The translations under genes and the position numbers were made by a program. The notes under the pieces are model-generated. The model was given only the letters and a program-made list of their open reading frames with translations, searched no databases and had not been told where the DNA came from. Of a stretch of 64,000 nucleotides of DNA, positions 1-8,386 are shown piece by piece. The stretch's first letter is position 1, and every line of letters starts with the position of its first letter. The stretch is taken from assembly GCA_001657385.1 (NCBI GenBank), contig LYSZ01000002.1, forward strand, positions 62,001 to 126,000, written 5' to 3'. The DNA is from Parvularcula sp. BBD 1991-13. Its GTDB lineage: Bacteria > Pseudomonadota > Alphaproteobacteria > Caulobacterales > Parvularculaceae.

Positions 1-1
1 C

Positions 2-256
2 AACGGCGCCCTGAAGAAAGCGTTTCAGCGCTGGAAGAATCGGGGCGTTGTCGTCCTCGCGGCGATGCCGGTCGAGGACGGTCAGGCGCAGCTGCCCAAG
101 CACAGGGCGCGCCAGTGGTGGAATCACGCCGTCTCCGCCTGGTTCGCGGATGCGGCGGAAACCTGGTTCATCCGCCTGTCGCGCATTCTCTTTATCTGGG
201 TTCTGCCCGCCGCCCTGGTGACGCTTCTGGTCTGGCGCTTCCTGCTGAACGGCTAG
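2..256 (+). CDS. C-terminal end of an unidentified tail-anchored membrane protein (5' truncated)
   Basis: The window opens inside this reading frame, so only about 84 C-terminal residues are visible. They contain a basic, tryptophan-rich stretch followed by one strongly hydrophobic segment (IWVLPAALVTLLVW) that ends five residues before the stop. This looks like a C-terminal membrane anchor with the rest of the protein in the cytoplasm. Nothing in the visible part identifies a family. It converges on the smr gene, leaving about 13 bases between the two stop codons. The frame is open right to the window edge and the hydrophobic end is coherent, so a real gene is likely; its function is unknown. 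Confidence 0.6.
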   Translation, partial: NGALKKAFQRWKNRGVVVLAAMPVEDGQAQLPKHRARQWWNHAVSAWFADAAETWFIRLSRILFIWVLPAALVTLLVWRFLLNG

Positions 257-269
257 CCGCCGCCCCGGG

Positions 270-938
270 TTACATCTTGCGTCGCAAAAACACGTAAAAC
301 GCGCCGCCGCCGCCATGACGTTCATGGGCGGGGCTGACCCGCACAACATGCTGACGGAACGCTTCCTCGCGCATCCAGTCCTTGAACCGCGCGCGCAGAA
401 CGCCGGCGCCGCGCGGCGCCGCGCCAGCCTGTCGGGGCGCATCCGCCGCAAGGGCGCGCCGCACGCCCTTGCCCGTAATGACCAAAACGCAGGCGTAATG
501 GCGGGCCCGCGCCTCCATGAGAAAACCGTACAGCGCGGCGCGCGCCGAGCTTTGCGTATGGCCGTGCAGGTCGAACACCGCGTCGATGGGCCGCCGGCCC
601 CGGCGCACCAGCCGTTCGGCGCGCGGATCGCCGGCGCCGAACGGGTCGGGCGCGCGGACCGCCCTCGCTTGCGCTTTCGCGCCGTCGCGGCCGTCGGCAA
701 GGGCCGGAAAACGGCGACGCGCGGGAGAGGGAGAGGCAGGCGCCTCAGAGGAGGGAAGCGGGGAGGGCGCGTCCGAGGCGCGAGCCGACGAAGAGGCGCC
801 CGCTTTGCGCGTCTTGCCGACCATGGCGTCGTCCGCGTCGTGATCGCACAGGACATTGTTTTCGTGGAGCGGGCGCACCGTGCTGGCCGCACGCCGCCAC
901 AGCGCGCGCTCTTCCGGCGTGACCCGGCGCCGGGTCAT
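270..938 (-). CDS. Smr/MutS2 C-terminal domain protein (predicted nuclease)
   Basis: Protein of 222 residues. The N-terminal half is low-complexity, rich in Ala, Ser, Pro and Arg, and probably disordered. The C-terminal half carries the Smr domain signatures: FDLHGHTQ, VLVITGKG, GVLRARFKDWM and a final HGGGGAFYVFLRR. Smr domains are nicking endonucleases related to the MutS2 C-terminus. I chose the ATG at 936-938 because it overlaps the mltA stop codon as ATGA, giving translational coupling; a longer frame upstream is only a shadow of mltA. Smr following mltA is a common alphaproteobacterial arrangement. Substrate and cellular role cannot be read from the sequence. Confidence 0.88.
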   Translation of the reverse strand: MTRRRVTPEERALWRRAASTVRPLHENNVLCDHDADDAMVGKTRKAGASSSARASDAPSPLPSSEAPASPSPARRRFPALADGRDGAKAQARAVRAPDPFGAGDPRAERLVRRGRRPIDAVFDLHGHTQSSARAALYGFLMEARARHYACVLVITGKGVRRALAADAPRQAGAAPRGAGVLRARFKDWMREEAFRQHVVRVSPAHERHGGGGAFYVFLRRKM

Positions 939-2317
939 GACGCGGACCGCGCCGCCGGCCGCTCGGCGAGCCGCGCCGCAACCGGCTTGGGCAGGAAAAC
1001 GAACATGCGCCCCTGCGCGTTCATGCGCCCGGCCAGGGCGCCGGCTTCCGGTCCCGAGCCCCAGTAAAAGTCCCCCCGCACCGGCCCGCGGATCGCGCCG
1101 CCCGTGTCCTGCGCAATCATCAGCCGACGGATCGGCGCGGCGCTGACCCCGGGCGCCGGGTCGATATCGACGAAGACCGGCGCGCCCAGCGCATGAAACC
1201 GCCGATCGACCGCCAGGGACCGCCCGGCGGTGAGCGGCGCCCCGAGGGCGCCGAGCGGCCCGGTGCCGAGGCTGTCGTCTTCCAGCGTCCGGAAAAACAC
1301 ATACGACTCGTTTTCGGCCCGCAGGGCGCGCGCCTCGGCAGGGTCGGCGCTTTCCAGCCACGCGCGGATGCTCTGCATGGAAATGTCTTCGAGCGACATC
1401 AGCCCGCGGTCGCGCAACACGCGCCCGATGGCGGTGTAGGCGCGGCCGTTCTGACCGTCGTAATTGACGCGCATCTCCTCTCCGTCCTCGAAGACAAGCC
1501 GGCCGGACCCCTGGATCTGGAGAAAGAAAAGATCGGTTTCGTCTAACCAGGCGAGGGGCGCAACCTCGCCGCGCAGGGCGCCGTCATAGATGGCGCGCCG
1601 GGACGGGTAGGGAACAAGCCGGTCACCGTCGATGCGGCCGGCGACGCGCTCGCCTTTCAACTCTTCGCGAAACTGACCGAGATCGACATCGACTAAATCA
1701 TCCGGACGCGGATAAAGAGGGCCGCTGTAACGCGGCGTCGGCGCGCGCGCGGCGCGATAAACCGGCTCGAAATAGCCGGTGAACGTCCCGCGTTCCTCGA
1801 GCAACGGCGGGCCGTCTCCGTTCAGCGGAACGCGGCGGGAAAGCGCCTGCACCGGCTGGAAATAGAACTCGAAGAACGCGCGGATATCGCCGCGCCGCGC
1901 CGCCGGGTCCGCATGGACCCGCCCGGCAATCTCCGCCGCGCCGCCGCAGGGCGCGCGCCAGTCAGCAACGGCGCCGGCGAGGCTGATCGCCGTAAAACCG
2001 GTCTCGTCGCCGGGGCCGCGTGCGGCGGCGAGGTTTTCATGGGGGTTCGCCGGCGCGTCCTCTTCCTTCACCGACAGCCTGTCGCAGGAGAGCAGAAATG
2101 CATCGAACGCCGCTGACGGATCGTCCTGCATCCATCCGGGCAGGTCGGCGAATTCGACCATGCGGAAATCGAATGTCGCGGGGCCGTAAAGCGCGGCCGG
2201 CCTGTCGCGCACGGGGGAGGGGGGAAGCAATCCGCCGAACACCACGAAGGCGGCTGCGGCGGCCAACGCTATCCCGCAGAACAGTAAAAGGATCGGCTTG
2301 GATCGCACGGAGACCAT
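935..2317 (-). CDS. mltA: Membrane-bound lytic murein transglycosylase A
   Basis: Protein of 460 residues. An N-terminal hydrophobic segment (about residues 8-28) serves as signal or anchor. It is followed by the MltA double-psi barrel (GTFTGYFEP, FFLQIQGSGRL, YDGQNGRAYTAIGR, SMQSIRAWL) and a C-terminal 3D domain (QDTGGAIRGPVRGDFYWGSG) that carries the aspartates typical of this family. MltA cleaves the MurNAc-GlcNAc bond of peptidoglycan with formation of 1,6-anhydro ends. It acts at the periplasmic side of the envelope. The gene follows the Tim44-like gene and overlaps smr by four bases, so tim44-mltA-smr is probably one leftward operon. Confidence 0.95.
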   Translation of the reverse strand: MVSVRSKPILLLFCGIALAAAAAFVVFGGLLPPSPVRDRPAALYGPATFDFRMVEFADLPGWMQDDPSAAFDAFLLSCDRLSVKEEDAPANPHENLAAARGPGDETGFTAISLAGAVADWRAPCGGAAEIAGRVHADPAARRGDIRAFFEFYFQPVQALSRRVPLNGDGPPLLEERGTFTGYFEPVYRAARAPTPRYSGPLYPRPDDLVDVDLGQFREELKGERVAGRIDGDRLVPYPSRRAIYDGALRGEVAPLAWLDETDLFFLQIQGSGRLVFEDGEEMRVNYDGQNGRAYTAIGRVLRDRGLMSLEDISMQSIRAWLESADPAEARALRAENESYVFFRTLEDDSLGTGPLGALGAPLTAGRSLAVDRRFHALGAPVFVDIDPAPGVSAAPIRRLMIAQDTGGAIRGPVRGDFYWGSGPEAGALAGRMNAQGRMFVFLPKPVAARLAERPAARSAS

Positions 2318-2367
2318 GACAAGCGAGACCGCATCCTTGCGCTTGGCGCTTTCGCGTCGGCGAAAGT

Positions 2368-3012
2368 CTAGGCCGAGCCGCCCGTCGCCACAAGAATCCA
2401 GTTGGGATCTCGGCTCGTCCGTTTGCGGCTGAAGGTCCAGCGGTCCTTGACCAGGTCGATCCGGTTCGGGTCGCCGTCGACCACCGCGCCGTCCCGGTCG
2501 CGGGTCACGCGCACCTGGTTGGACGTGAACGCAACCACCGCGTTCATGGCGTCGGCATCGACATCGCTTTGCACGATCGCCGCGTTTTCGACGCCCACGA
2601 ACTTGACGTCGCTGGCCTGACCGGCGGCATCGCGCGCGGAGACCGCTTCCTTGAACGCATTGAACACGGATTCGCTGAGATAGGGCCGGATGGAGCGGAT
2701 GTCGCCGGCGGCGAACGCCTCGACGATCATCTCATAGGCGCGGCGCGCGCCGTCGAGAAAGGCGCTTTCATCGAAGGACGGATCCGCGTCGCGCAGAACC
2801 CGGGCGTTGGTCGAGACCGGCTTGGGCGCCGCCTGGGCCTCGAGGTTCCGGTCCGCGTCGCGCGCATCATCGCCGCCGCGGTCGGCGCCGGCGCGCTGCA
2901 TCGCTTCCATGTCGTGTTGCTGTTCGTGGCCCGTGCGCGTGCCCATCACGGAGATGAGCCGGTAGATGACAAAAGCCGATATGCCTGCGAGAACGAGAAG
3001 TACTGGATCCAT
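2368..3012 (-). CDS. Tim44/TimA-like domain protein
   Basis: Protein of 214 residues. An N-terminal membrane helix (VLLVLAGISAFVIYRLI) is followed by a charged linker and a Tim44-like domain from about residue 80 to the end, with the family pattern of a helical ARRAYEMIVEAFAAGD segment and a sheet ending in ILVATGG. Related alphaproteobacterial proteins are membrane-tethered, homologous to the mitochondrial import motor subunit Tim44. They are encoded beside secB, fxsA and mltA, as here. The role in bacteria is unsettled. The gene is divergent from fxsA, with 82 bases between the start codons that must hold both promoters. Confidence 0.88.
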   Translation of the reverse strand: MDPVLLVLAGISAFVIYRLISVMGTRTGHEQQHDMEAMQRAGADRGGDDARDADRNLEAQAAPKPVSTNARVLRDADPSFDESAFLDGARRAYEMIVEAFAAGDIRSIRPYLSESVFNAFKEAVSARDAAGQASDVKFVGVENAAIVQSDVDADAMNAVVAFTSNQVRVTRDRDGAVVDGDPNRIDLVKDRWTFSRKRTSRDPNWILVATGGSA

Positions 3013-3094
3013 GACGATATGTTAGCGCTAAAAACCTTAATTTTGCACGAGCCCTACTTATATAGGACGGACGCAGCAAATTACACTACGGCAA
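3013..3094. promoter_or_regulatory. Divergent promoter region between tim44-like gene and fxsA
   Basis: This is a short AT-rich stretch between divergent start codons. It contains the palindrome TTAGCGCTAA and a TATA-like run (TTATATAGG) about 20 bases further toward fxsA. Both genes must be transcribed from here. The exact -35 and -10 elements cannot be assigned with certainty. Confidence 0.4.
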
Positions 3095-3493
3095 ATGGCG
3101 GCAATCCTCATCATCCTCTTCGTGCTCGGCCCGATCGCGGAGATCTATGTTCTCCTGACGGCGGGGTCCGCTTTCGGCGTATGGCCGGTTATCGCCGCCT
3201 GTCTGGGGACGGCCTTCCTTGGCGGCTGGCTGATCCGGCTCCAGGGAGCGGCGGCCCTCAACGCCGCGCGCAGGGACATGGATTCCGGGCGCCTGCCCGT
3301 GGAATCGGCGGTTGACGGCGCGCTCCTGTTCGTCGCCGCGCCGCTCCTGATGACGCCGGGCTTCCTGACCGATGCGCTCGGCTTTTCCCTCCTCATCCCC
3401 CAGGTGCGGCGCGTCGTCGGACGGTTCGTGCTGGAAAAAATCAAACGCCGGATCGAGCGCGGCGACGCAACGATCACCATCCGGCGCTACTGA
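3095..3493 (+). CDS. fxsA: FxsA family membrane protein
   Basis: Protein of 132 residues with the FxsA fold. It has two N-terminal membrane helices (LIILFVLGPIAEIYVLL and WPVIAACLGTAFLGGWLI), then a GALLFVAAPLLMTPGFLTD segment containing the conserved MTPGFLTD motif, and a basic tail. FxsA was named for suppressing F exclusion of phage T7 when overexpressed in E. coli; its normal function is unknown. The length is usual for alphaproteobacteria. It is followed by secB on the same strand, an arrangement common in this class. Confidence 0.92.
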   Translation: MAAILIILFVLGPIAEIYVLLTAGSAFGVWPVIAACLGTAFLGGWLIRLQGAAALNAARRDMDSGRLPVESAVDGALLFVAAPLLMTPGFLTDALGFSLLIPQVRRVVGRFVLEKIKRRIERGDATITIRRY

Positions 3494-3628
3494 AGCCGGC
3501 GAGGCCCCGCGGCGGCGCGGCGCGGCGGACCCGCCTCGGGCGCTGGCGAACGCGGCGTCCGCCTTGCGAGCCGGCCGAAGCCCGTGTAAGGACCGCGCTT
3601 TCCCTCACGAAGAAGATTGGCGGAGCCC

Positions 3629-4147
3629 ATGTCAGAAACACCCCCCAACCCGAACGGCGCGCCGGGCGGCGCATCCGGCCAGATCGATCCGAACAATCCG
3701 CCTTCGCTCAGCGTCCTGGCGCAGTATCTGAAGGACCTTTCCTTCGAGAACCCCCGCGCGCCGCAAAGCTTTCAGGGCGAGGGATCGCCCAAGATCGACG
3801 TCAATGTGGACGTCCAGGCGCGCAGCCTCGGCGGCGACCAGTACGAGGTCGAGCTGTCGCTGGCGGCGCGCGCCAAGCGCGACGACGATCCGGTGTTCGT
3901 GGTGGAGGCGACATACGCCGGCGCTTTTGAAATCAAGAACCTGCCGCGCGAGCAGATGGAAATGGTGATGCTGGTGGAATGCCCCCGGCTGCTGTTCCCG
4001 TTCATGCGCCAGATCGTCGCCGAGGCGACGCGCAACGGCAATTTCCCGCCGCTGATGCTCGAACCGATCGACTTCATGGGCATCTACATGGCCAACGCCG
4101 AGAAACGCCAGCGCGAACAGGGCCAGGGTACGCCGATTACCGTCTAG
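3629..4147 (+). CDS. secB: Protein-export chaperone SecB
   Basis: Protein of 172 residues. SecB is a tetrameric cytoplasmic chaperone that holds preproteins unfolded and hands them to SecA. Visible features are the conserved core VLAQYLKDLSFENPRAP, strands with DVNVDVQAR, and the C-terminal part with ECPRLLFPFMRQIV, GNFPPLMLEPIDF and a polar tail. I preferred the ATG at 3629, which has GGCGGAG just upstream, over an in-frame TTG 12 bases earlier. It converges with dnaQ across a hairpin. SecB is characteristic of proteobacteria. Confidence 0.96.
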   Translation: MSETPPNPNGAPGGASGQIDPNNPPSLSVLAQYLKDLSFENPRAPQSFQGEGSPKIDVNVDVQARSLGGDQYEVELSLAARAKRDDDPVFVVEATYAGAFEIKNLPREQMEMVMLVECPRLLFPFMRQIVAEATRNGNFPPLMLEPIDFMGIYMANAEKRQREQGQGTPITV

Positions 4148-4238
4148 CGCCAGCCGGCGGATCAGGCGGCGAGACCCGTATGGCGGCAACAGTGGATCAC
4201 CGGTTTTTCGATTCGCACCGTTCTTCACCTAAGAATTC

Positions 4239-4276
4239 AGAGCCAGTTGTGAAGCGCGATGAACGCAATTGGCTCT
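4239..4276. terminator. Inverted repeat between convergent secB and dnaQ
   Basis: The arms AGAGCCAGTTG (4239-4249) and CAATTGGCTCT (4266-4276) pair over 11 positions with a single G-T type mismatch and a 16-base loop. The right arm touches the dnaQ stop codon. The position between two convergent genes fits a shared transcription terminator. No long T-run follows on either strand, so it may be imperfect or Rho-assisted. Confidence 0.45.
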
Positions 4277-4985
4277 AGGCGGGCTTTCGCCAGAGGCAGC
4301 CCTCGCCCATCTCGTCCAGAAAGGCGGCGTGCGCGCGCGCCTCGTCATCGGTGATCCTGGACGCGAGCGCGCGAGGGCGCGGCCTCGCCTTGCCCCAGCC
4401 GCCGCCCGAACTGGCCTTGTCTTCGGGTTCGCCGTCACGCCGCGCGAAATTAAGCCCCGCCTGCGCGCCGCCTGTCAGCTCGATATAGACTTCCGCCAGC
4501 AGCCGCGAATCGAGCAGCGCGCCGTGGCCGTCGCGCTCGCGCTCCTTGGTGTCGATCCCGAACCGCCCGCACAGTGCGTCGAGACTGGCCGGCGCGCCCG
4601 GGAACTTGCGCCGCGCCATGTGCAGGGTATCGACAATCTCGTTGTCGAACGGCCGAAGGCGCGCCGCCTCCAGCTCCGCGTTCAGAAACGGCAGGTCGAA
4701 GCCGATCCCGTTATGGGCGACGAGCCGGGCGCCGCCGACGAACTCCAGGAACGCCGGCGCGATCGCCGGGTCGGTGAAGACGGGCTTGTCGCGCAGGAAC
4801 TCCTCGGACAGTCCGTGGACGCGATAAGCCTCGATCGGCATGTCGCGCTGCGGATTGACGTAAGCGTGGTAGGTGCGGCCGGTGACGGCGCCGTTGACCA
4901 TCTCCACGGCGCCGATCTCGACAATGCGATGACCTTCGGCGAACTTGAAACCGGTGGTTTCCAGGTCGAATACGATCTCTCTCAT
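4275..4985 (-). CDS. dnaQ: DNA polymerase III epsilon subunit (3'-5' proofreading exonuclease)
   Basis: Protein of 236 residues. It is a DEDDh exonuclease with ExoI at D7-x-E9 (FDLETTG), ExoII around HNGIGFDLPFL and ExoIII at HGALLDSRLLAEVY, where the catalytic His and Asp are both present. A C-terminal tail (about residues 180-236) contains a short WGKARPRPR patch and presumably contacts the alpha subunit. The gene lies 23 bases downstream of cckA on the same strand and could be co-transcribed with it. In relatives dnaQ follows coaE, but here coaE is almost 39 kb away, so the neighbourhood has been rearranged. Confidence 0.96.
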   Translation of the reverse strand: MREIVFDLETTGFKFAEGHRIVEIGAVEMVNGAVTGRTYHAYVNPQRDMPIEAYRVHGLSEEFLRDKPVFTDPAIAPAFLEFVGGARLVAHNGIGFDLPFLNAELEAARLRPFDNEIVDTLHMARRKFPGAPASLDALCGRFGIDTKERERDGHGALLDSRLLAEVYIELTGGAQAGLNFARRDGEPEDKASSGGGWGKARPRPRALASRITDDEARAHAAFLDEMGEGCLWRKPA

Positions 4986-5008
4986 AGATTCTCAGCTCCC
5001 TGACGCAA

Positions 5009-7843
5009 TCAGGCGCCGTCGTCGCCCTCGGCGCCGGCCCCATTACCGGCCTTGTTTTCTCCGGCGCGAAGCGTTTTCTTCACCTGCGCGGCGACGCTCT
5101 TCAACGTGAAAGGCTTCTGGATATAGTCCGCGCCCTCGATCAGATCGAGCTGATCGCGCACCGCCGTTTCCGCATAGGCCGACATGAAGATGATCTTCGC
5201 ACTGAGGCCCAGGGTCTCGCGCGCCTTGTGCACCAGCGACGGACCGTCAAGGTCGGGCATCATCACATCGGACAGCACAAGATCGTAAGCGGCGTCCTCC
5301 TCGAGGATTTCCAGCGCCTCTTCGCCGTCCGCCGCCTCGGTCACTTCATAGCCGCAATCGGTCAGCACGGCGACGACGAAGGCGCGAACCGGGTCCTCGT
5401 CCTCGACGATCAGGATACGGCCCGCGCCGGTGAGATCCTGCGGCTCGGCGGCGGCCGACGCGCCGCGCGCGACCTCCGCGGGCGGGGCCGCGGCCTCCTC
5501 CTGGTGATGCGCCGGCAGGTAGATCCGGAACGCGGCGCCGTTTCCGGGCTCGCTCTTGAGGACGATCGCGCCTTCCATCTGGCGAATGACGCCGTATACG
5601 GTCGAAAGGCCGAGCCCCGTTCCCTTGCCGGTTTCCTTGGTGGTGAAGAACGGGTCGAAAATCTTGTCGGCAATCTCCGCGGGAACGCCCGGCCCGGTGT
5701 CGGCGACCTCGATCAGCACGTAATCCTGGGCGATCAGCCCCGGCGCGGCAAGACCCGCGACCTCGCTTTCCGGCACGAACCGGGTGCTGATCGTCAGCAC
5801 GCCGCCCTTCGGAGCCATGGCGTCGCGCGCGTTCACCGCAAGGTTCATGAGCGCGTTTTCCAGCTGATACGGATCGACCTTGATCGGCGGAAGCCCGCGG
5901 CCGTTGACGAGATTGAGCTTCACCTTCTCGCCGATCGCGCGGTTCAGGAAGCGCGAAAAGTCGCGCAGGATCTCCGTGATCGACACGACTTCGCGCTGCA
6001 ATGTCTGCTTGCTGGAGAAAGCCAGCATCTGTTTTGTCGTGTTCGCCGCGCGCTGGGCGTTCTGTCGGATCTGCACAAGGTCCTGATAGGCCGGATCGCC
6101 GGCGGGGTGTTTCAGCATCAGGCGTTCGCAGTAGCCGAGAATCACCTGGAGATAGTTGTTGAAATCATGGGCGACCTTGCTGGCCAGGACGCCGACGCCG
6201 CGCAGTTTCTGGTCCTGGGCGTAGTCCTGTTCCATCCGCTTGCGGTCGGTAATGTCCACCGAGTAAAGCAGCGTGCGCCGCGCGCCGTAGGAACCGCGCT
6301 TGCGGCGCACCGGGCGGGCGTAGAGCGCGAAGGCGCGCGCGCCGGCCCCGTCGCCAACGGTCGCCTCCACCGGCGTCGGCGACGCGCCGGCTCGGGTCTT
6401 GCGTTTGATTTCGCTCGCCAGCTCTTCCAGCGTCATGGAAGAAAAGAGCCGCGACAGGGGCGTGTTCTTTTTCGACCCGCCGAAAACATCCGTAAACGCC
6501 CTGTTCGCCTCGCTGACCCGGCCGTCGCGGTTGATCTCCCCGTCGATGATGGCGATCCCGAACGGCGACTCGGAGATGTCGCCGGACAGCGTGACGTCCT
6601 CGACATCGTCCTCGCCTTCATCGATGGTCAGCTCGACACAGGCGAAACCCTCGCCGACGCCGCCGCGGCGAAAGCCCCTGAACTCCCCGGCCGCGGGGTC
6701 GGCGTTGCGCCGCCTGACCTGCGCCTCGTGCGGGGTTCGGTCCAGCCGCCATAATTCGCGGATGAGATCGGCCGTTTCGCCCAGAACAACGTCGTCTATA
6801 TGCAGAAGGTCGCCGCGGCTCGCGCCCAGCCCCTCGCGCATGGCCGCATTGGCCCACGCAATCTGTCCGGACCGCTCCAGCGCGAAGACCGGGCGCGGAA
6901 AATCCGCATACGCAGCGGCGAGCGCATCGTGCTCCGTTTCCTCGACCGGCAGCTCGCGCAGGCGCCAGGCCACGTGCTCGTCGGAGCCGCGGATCGGCCG
7001 CACGCTAACCTCGAAACGCCGCCGCGCGCCGCCGTCCTTCAGGCCCATGACCTGATAGACGGTTTCCTCCGCCGGCTCGGCGCTTTTCGCCGCGCGGCTG
7101 AGGCGGAAGATCTTGGTCGCCTCCGCGCCCTGCTGGGAGAACAGCCGGTCCATCCGCGGCGGCAACCCCGCCGGGCCGATCACTCCCGCCGCCCTTGCAA
7201 GCTCGAAATAGGCGGCGTTGGCGTAAGTGACGACGCCGTCGCGGCGGGTGACGAGGCGCGCATCCGGGTCCGCGTCGAGGACGCGCTCGGCGAGGCCGAG
7301 GGCGCCGAGAATGTCCGCGCCCGCAAGACCCGCCGCGGCGCCCGCCTCCTGCCCGGCGGCGCGGCGCAACATCGCTCCCGCGAACAGCGTCGGGGAGAAC
7401 ATCTTCAGCGCCGCGCCGGCGAGAAACACCGCCAGGACAAGCGACAGCGCCGCCGCCAGCATCAGTCCCGAGCCGCCGACATTGCGCGCGACCAGCACCA
7501 CATAGGCGATCGCGCCGACCGCGGCGAACACCCCGGCCCACAGGAGCCAGAAAGTCGCCGCGTTCCATAGCCCGCCCTCAGCCGGCGTTGCACGGGTCTG
7601 AGGCGCGTCGGTTTTGGACGCATCGGTTTGGGGCGACCCGTCGGCCCCGCCAGGCCCGCCCCTGGCGGCGCGCTTTTCGGCCTCCGCCTTCATCATGGCG
7701 ACGATTTCCTCGCTGGTGTGCGGGCGCGGCGCGCCGTCCCCGGCGGCCGGAACGGACGGGTCCTCCGTGCGCGCATCCGAAGGCGAGGACGGCGCATCGG
7801 TCTGTTTTTCCGGAACATTCTGCGCGGTCGCGGAAGACGGCAT
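5009..7843 (-). CDS. cckA: CckA-type hybrid sensor histidine kinase
   Basis: Protein of 944 residues. A disordered N-terminus is followed by two membrane helices (around residues 94-145) and a long PAS-like sensory region. The dimerisation/phosphoacceptor helix contains VAHDFNN (His559), then the ATPase domain with an N box (NALMNLAVNARDAM) and G boxes (DTGPGVP, GKGTGLGLSTVYGVIRQ). A C-terminal receiver has Asp859 in SDVMMPDLDG and ends in YIQKPF. This architecture and the VAHDFNN phospho-site are those of CckA, which feeds ChpT and then CtrA and CpdR in the alphaproteobacterial cell-cycle phosphorelay and can switch to phosphatase activity. Assignment rests on architecture; chpT and ctrA are not in this window. 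Confidence 0.88.
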   Translation of the reverse strand: MPSSATAQNVPEKQTDAPSSPSDARTEDPSVPAAGDGAPRPHTSEEIVAMMKAEAEKRAARGGPGGADGSPQTDASKTDAPQTRATPAEGGLWNAATFWLLWAGVFAAVGAIAYVVLVARNVGGSGLMLAAALSLVLAVFLAGAALKMFSPTLFAGAMLRRAAGQEAGAAAGLAGADILGALGLAERVLDADPDARLVTRRDGVVTYANAAYFELARAAGVIGPAGLPPRMDRLFSQQGAEATKIFRLSRAAKSAEPAEETVYQVMGLKDGGARRRFEVSVRPIRGSDEHVAWRLRELPVEETEHDALAAAYADFPRPVFALERSGQIAWANAAMREGLGASRGDLLHIDDVVLGETADLIRELWRLDRTPHEAQVRRRNADPAAGEFRGFRRGGVGEGFACVELTIDEGEDDVEDVTLSGDISESPFGIAIIDGEINRDGRVSEANRAFTDVFGGSKKNTPLSRLFSSMTLEELASEIKRKTRAGASPTPVEATVGDGAGARAFALYARPVRRKRGSYGARRTLLYSVDITDRKRMEQDYAQDQKLRGVGVLASKVAHDFNNYLQVILGYCERLMLKHPAGDPAYQDLVQIRQNAQRAANTTKQMLAFSSKQTLQREVVSITEILRDFSRFLNRAIGEKVKLNLVNGRGLPPIKVDPYQLENALMNLAVNARDAMAPKGGVLTISTRFVPESEVAGLAAPGLIAQDYVLIEVADTGPGVPAEIADKIFDPFFTTKETGKGTGLGLSTVYGVIRQMEGAIVLKSEPGNGAAFRIYLPAHHQEEAAAPPAEVARGASAAAEPQDLTGAGRILIVEDEDPVRAFVVAVLTDCGYEVTEAADGEEALEILEEDAAYDLVLSDVMMPDLDGPSLVHKARETLGLSAKIIFMSAYAETAVRDQLDLIEGADYIQKPFTLKSVAAQVKKTLRAGENKAGNGAGAEGDDGA

Positions 7844-7984
7844 GGGCGGGTAAGACTCCGGCTCAATACTGATTCGAGCCGAAAACTATGGCGCGGTTCG
7901 CGCATGCGCGCCAGCCGGGGCGCGGGGCCGGCCCGGCATTTTTTCCCCAATCCGGCGATCGCGCCGGGACCGCGCGCAACCGGG

Positions 7985-8278
7985 TCAAACGGCAATCAGC
8001 GTCGGCAGGATTTCGCGGCCGAAATAGTTGGCGAAAAAGGCCATGGCGAACGCGGCGGCGAGGATGATCCCCCATTGGGCGGCGCCCGCCGCGAGGGGCG
8101 GGCGCGGGGCGTCAGCGGCGGACCCGTTAAGCCCGAACATCGATATGGCGAGCAGGAGCGCGATCACCAGCGCCCCCGGATAAACCCACCATTGCGGTCC
8201 GTTGATGGCGCCGGAATAGATTTCGAGCAGAACGACGCAGTAGCCGGTCGCCAGACCCAGAATCCGAATGCCGAACAT
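7985..8278 (-). CDS. Small three-helix inner-membrane protein, unknown function
   Basis: Protein of 97 residues from the ATG at 8276-8278, which has GGAGGGG just upstream; a longer version would begin at 8317 but lacks a convincing ribosome site. It is mostly three hydrophobic segments: IRILGLATGYCVVLLEIY, YPGALVIALLLAISMF and IILAAAFAMAFFANYFG. The last is close to the C-terminus. No catalytic motif is visible. It stands between cckA and an amidohydrolase gene on the same strand with gaps of more than 100 bases on both sides, so the context gives no functional hint. Confidence 0.65.
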   Translation of the reverse strand: MFGIRILGLATGYCVVLLEIYSGAINGPQWWVYPGALVIALLLAISMFGLNGSAADAPRPPLAAGAAQWGIILAAAFAMAFFANYFGREILPTLIAV

Positions 8279-8386
8279 AACCCCTCCGCCGACGGCGCCC
8301 ATGCCGACGTTAACCATATCCGCCGCGGCGCCGGAAGGCCAGTTTCGCGCGGCGCCGGTTTCGCGAAGCTATCGAGGAAAAAGACG

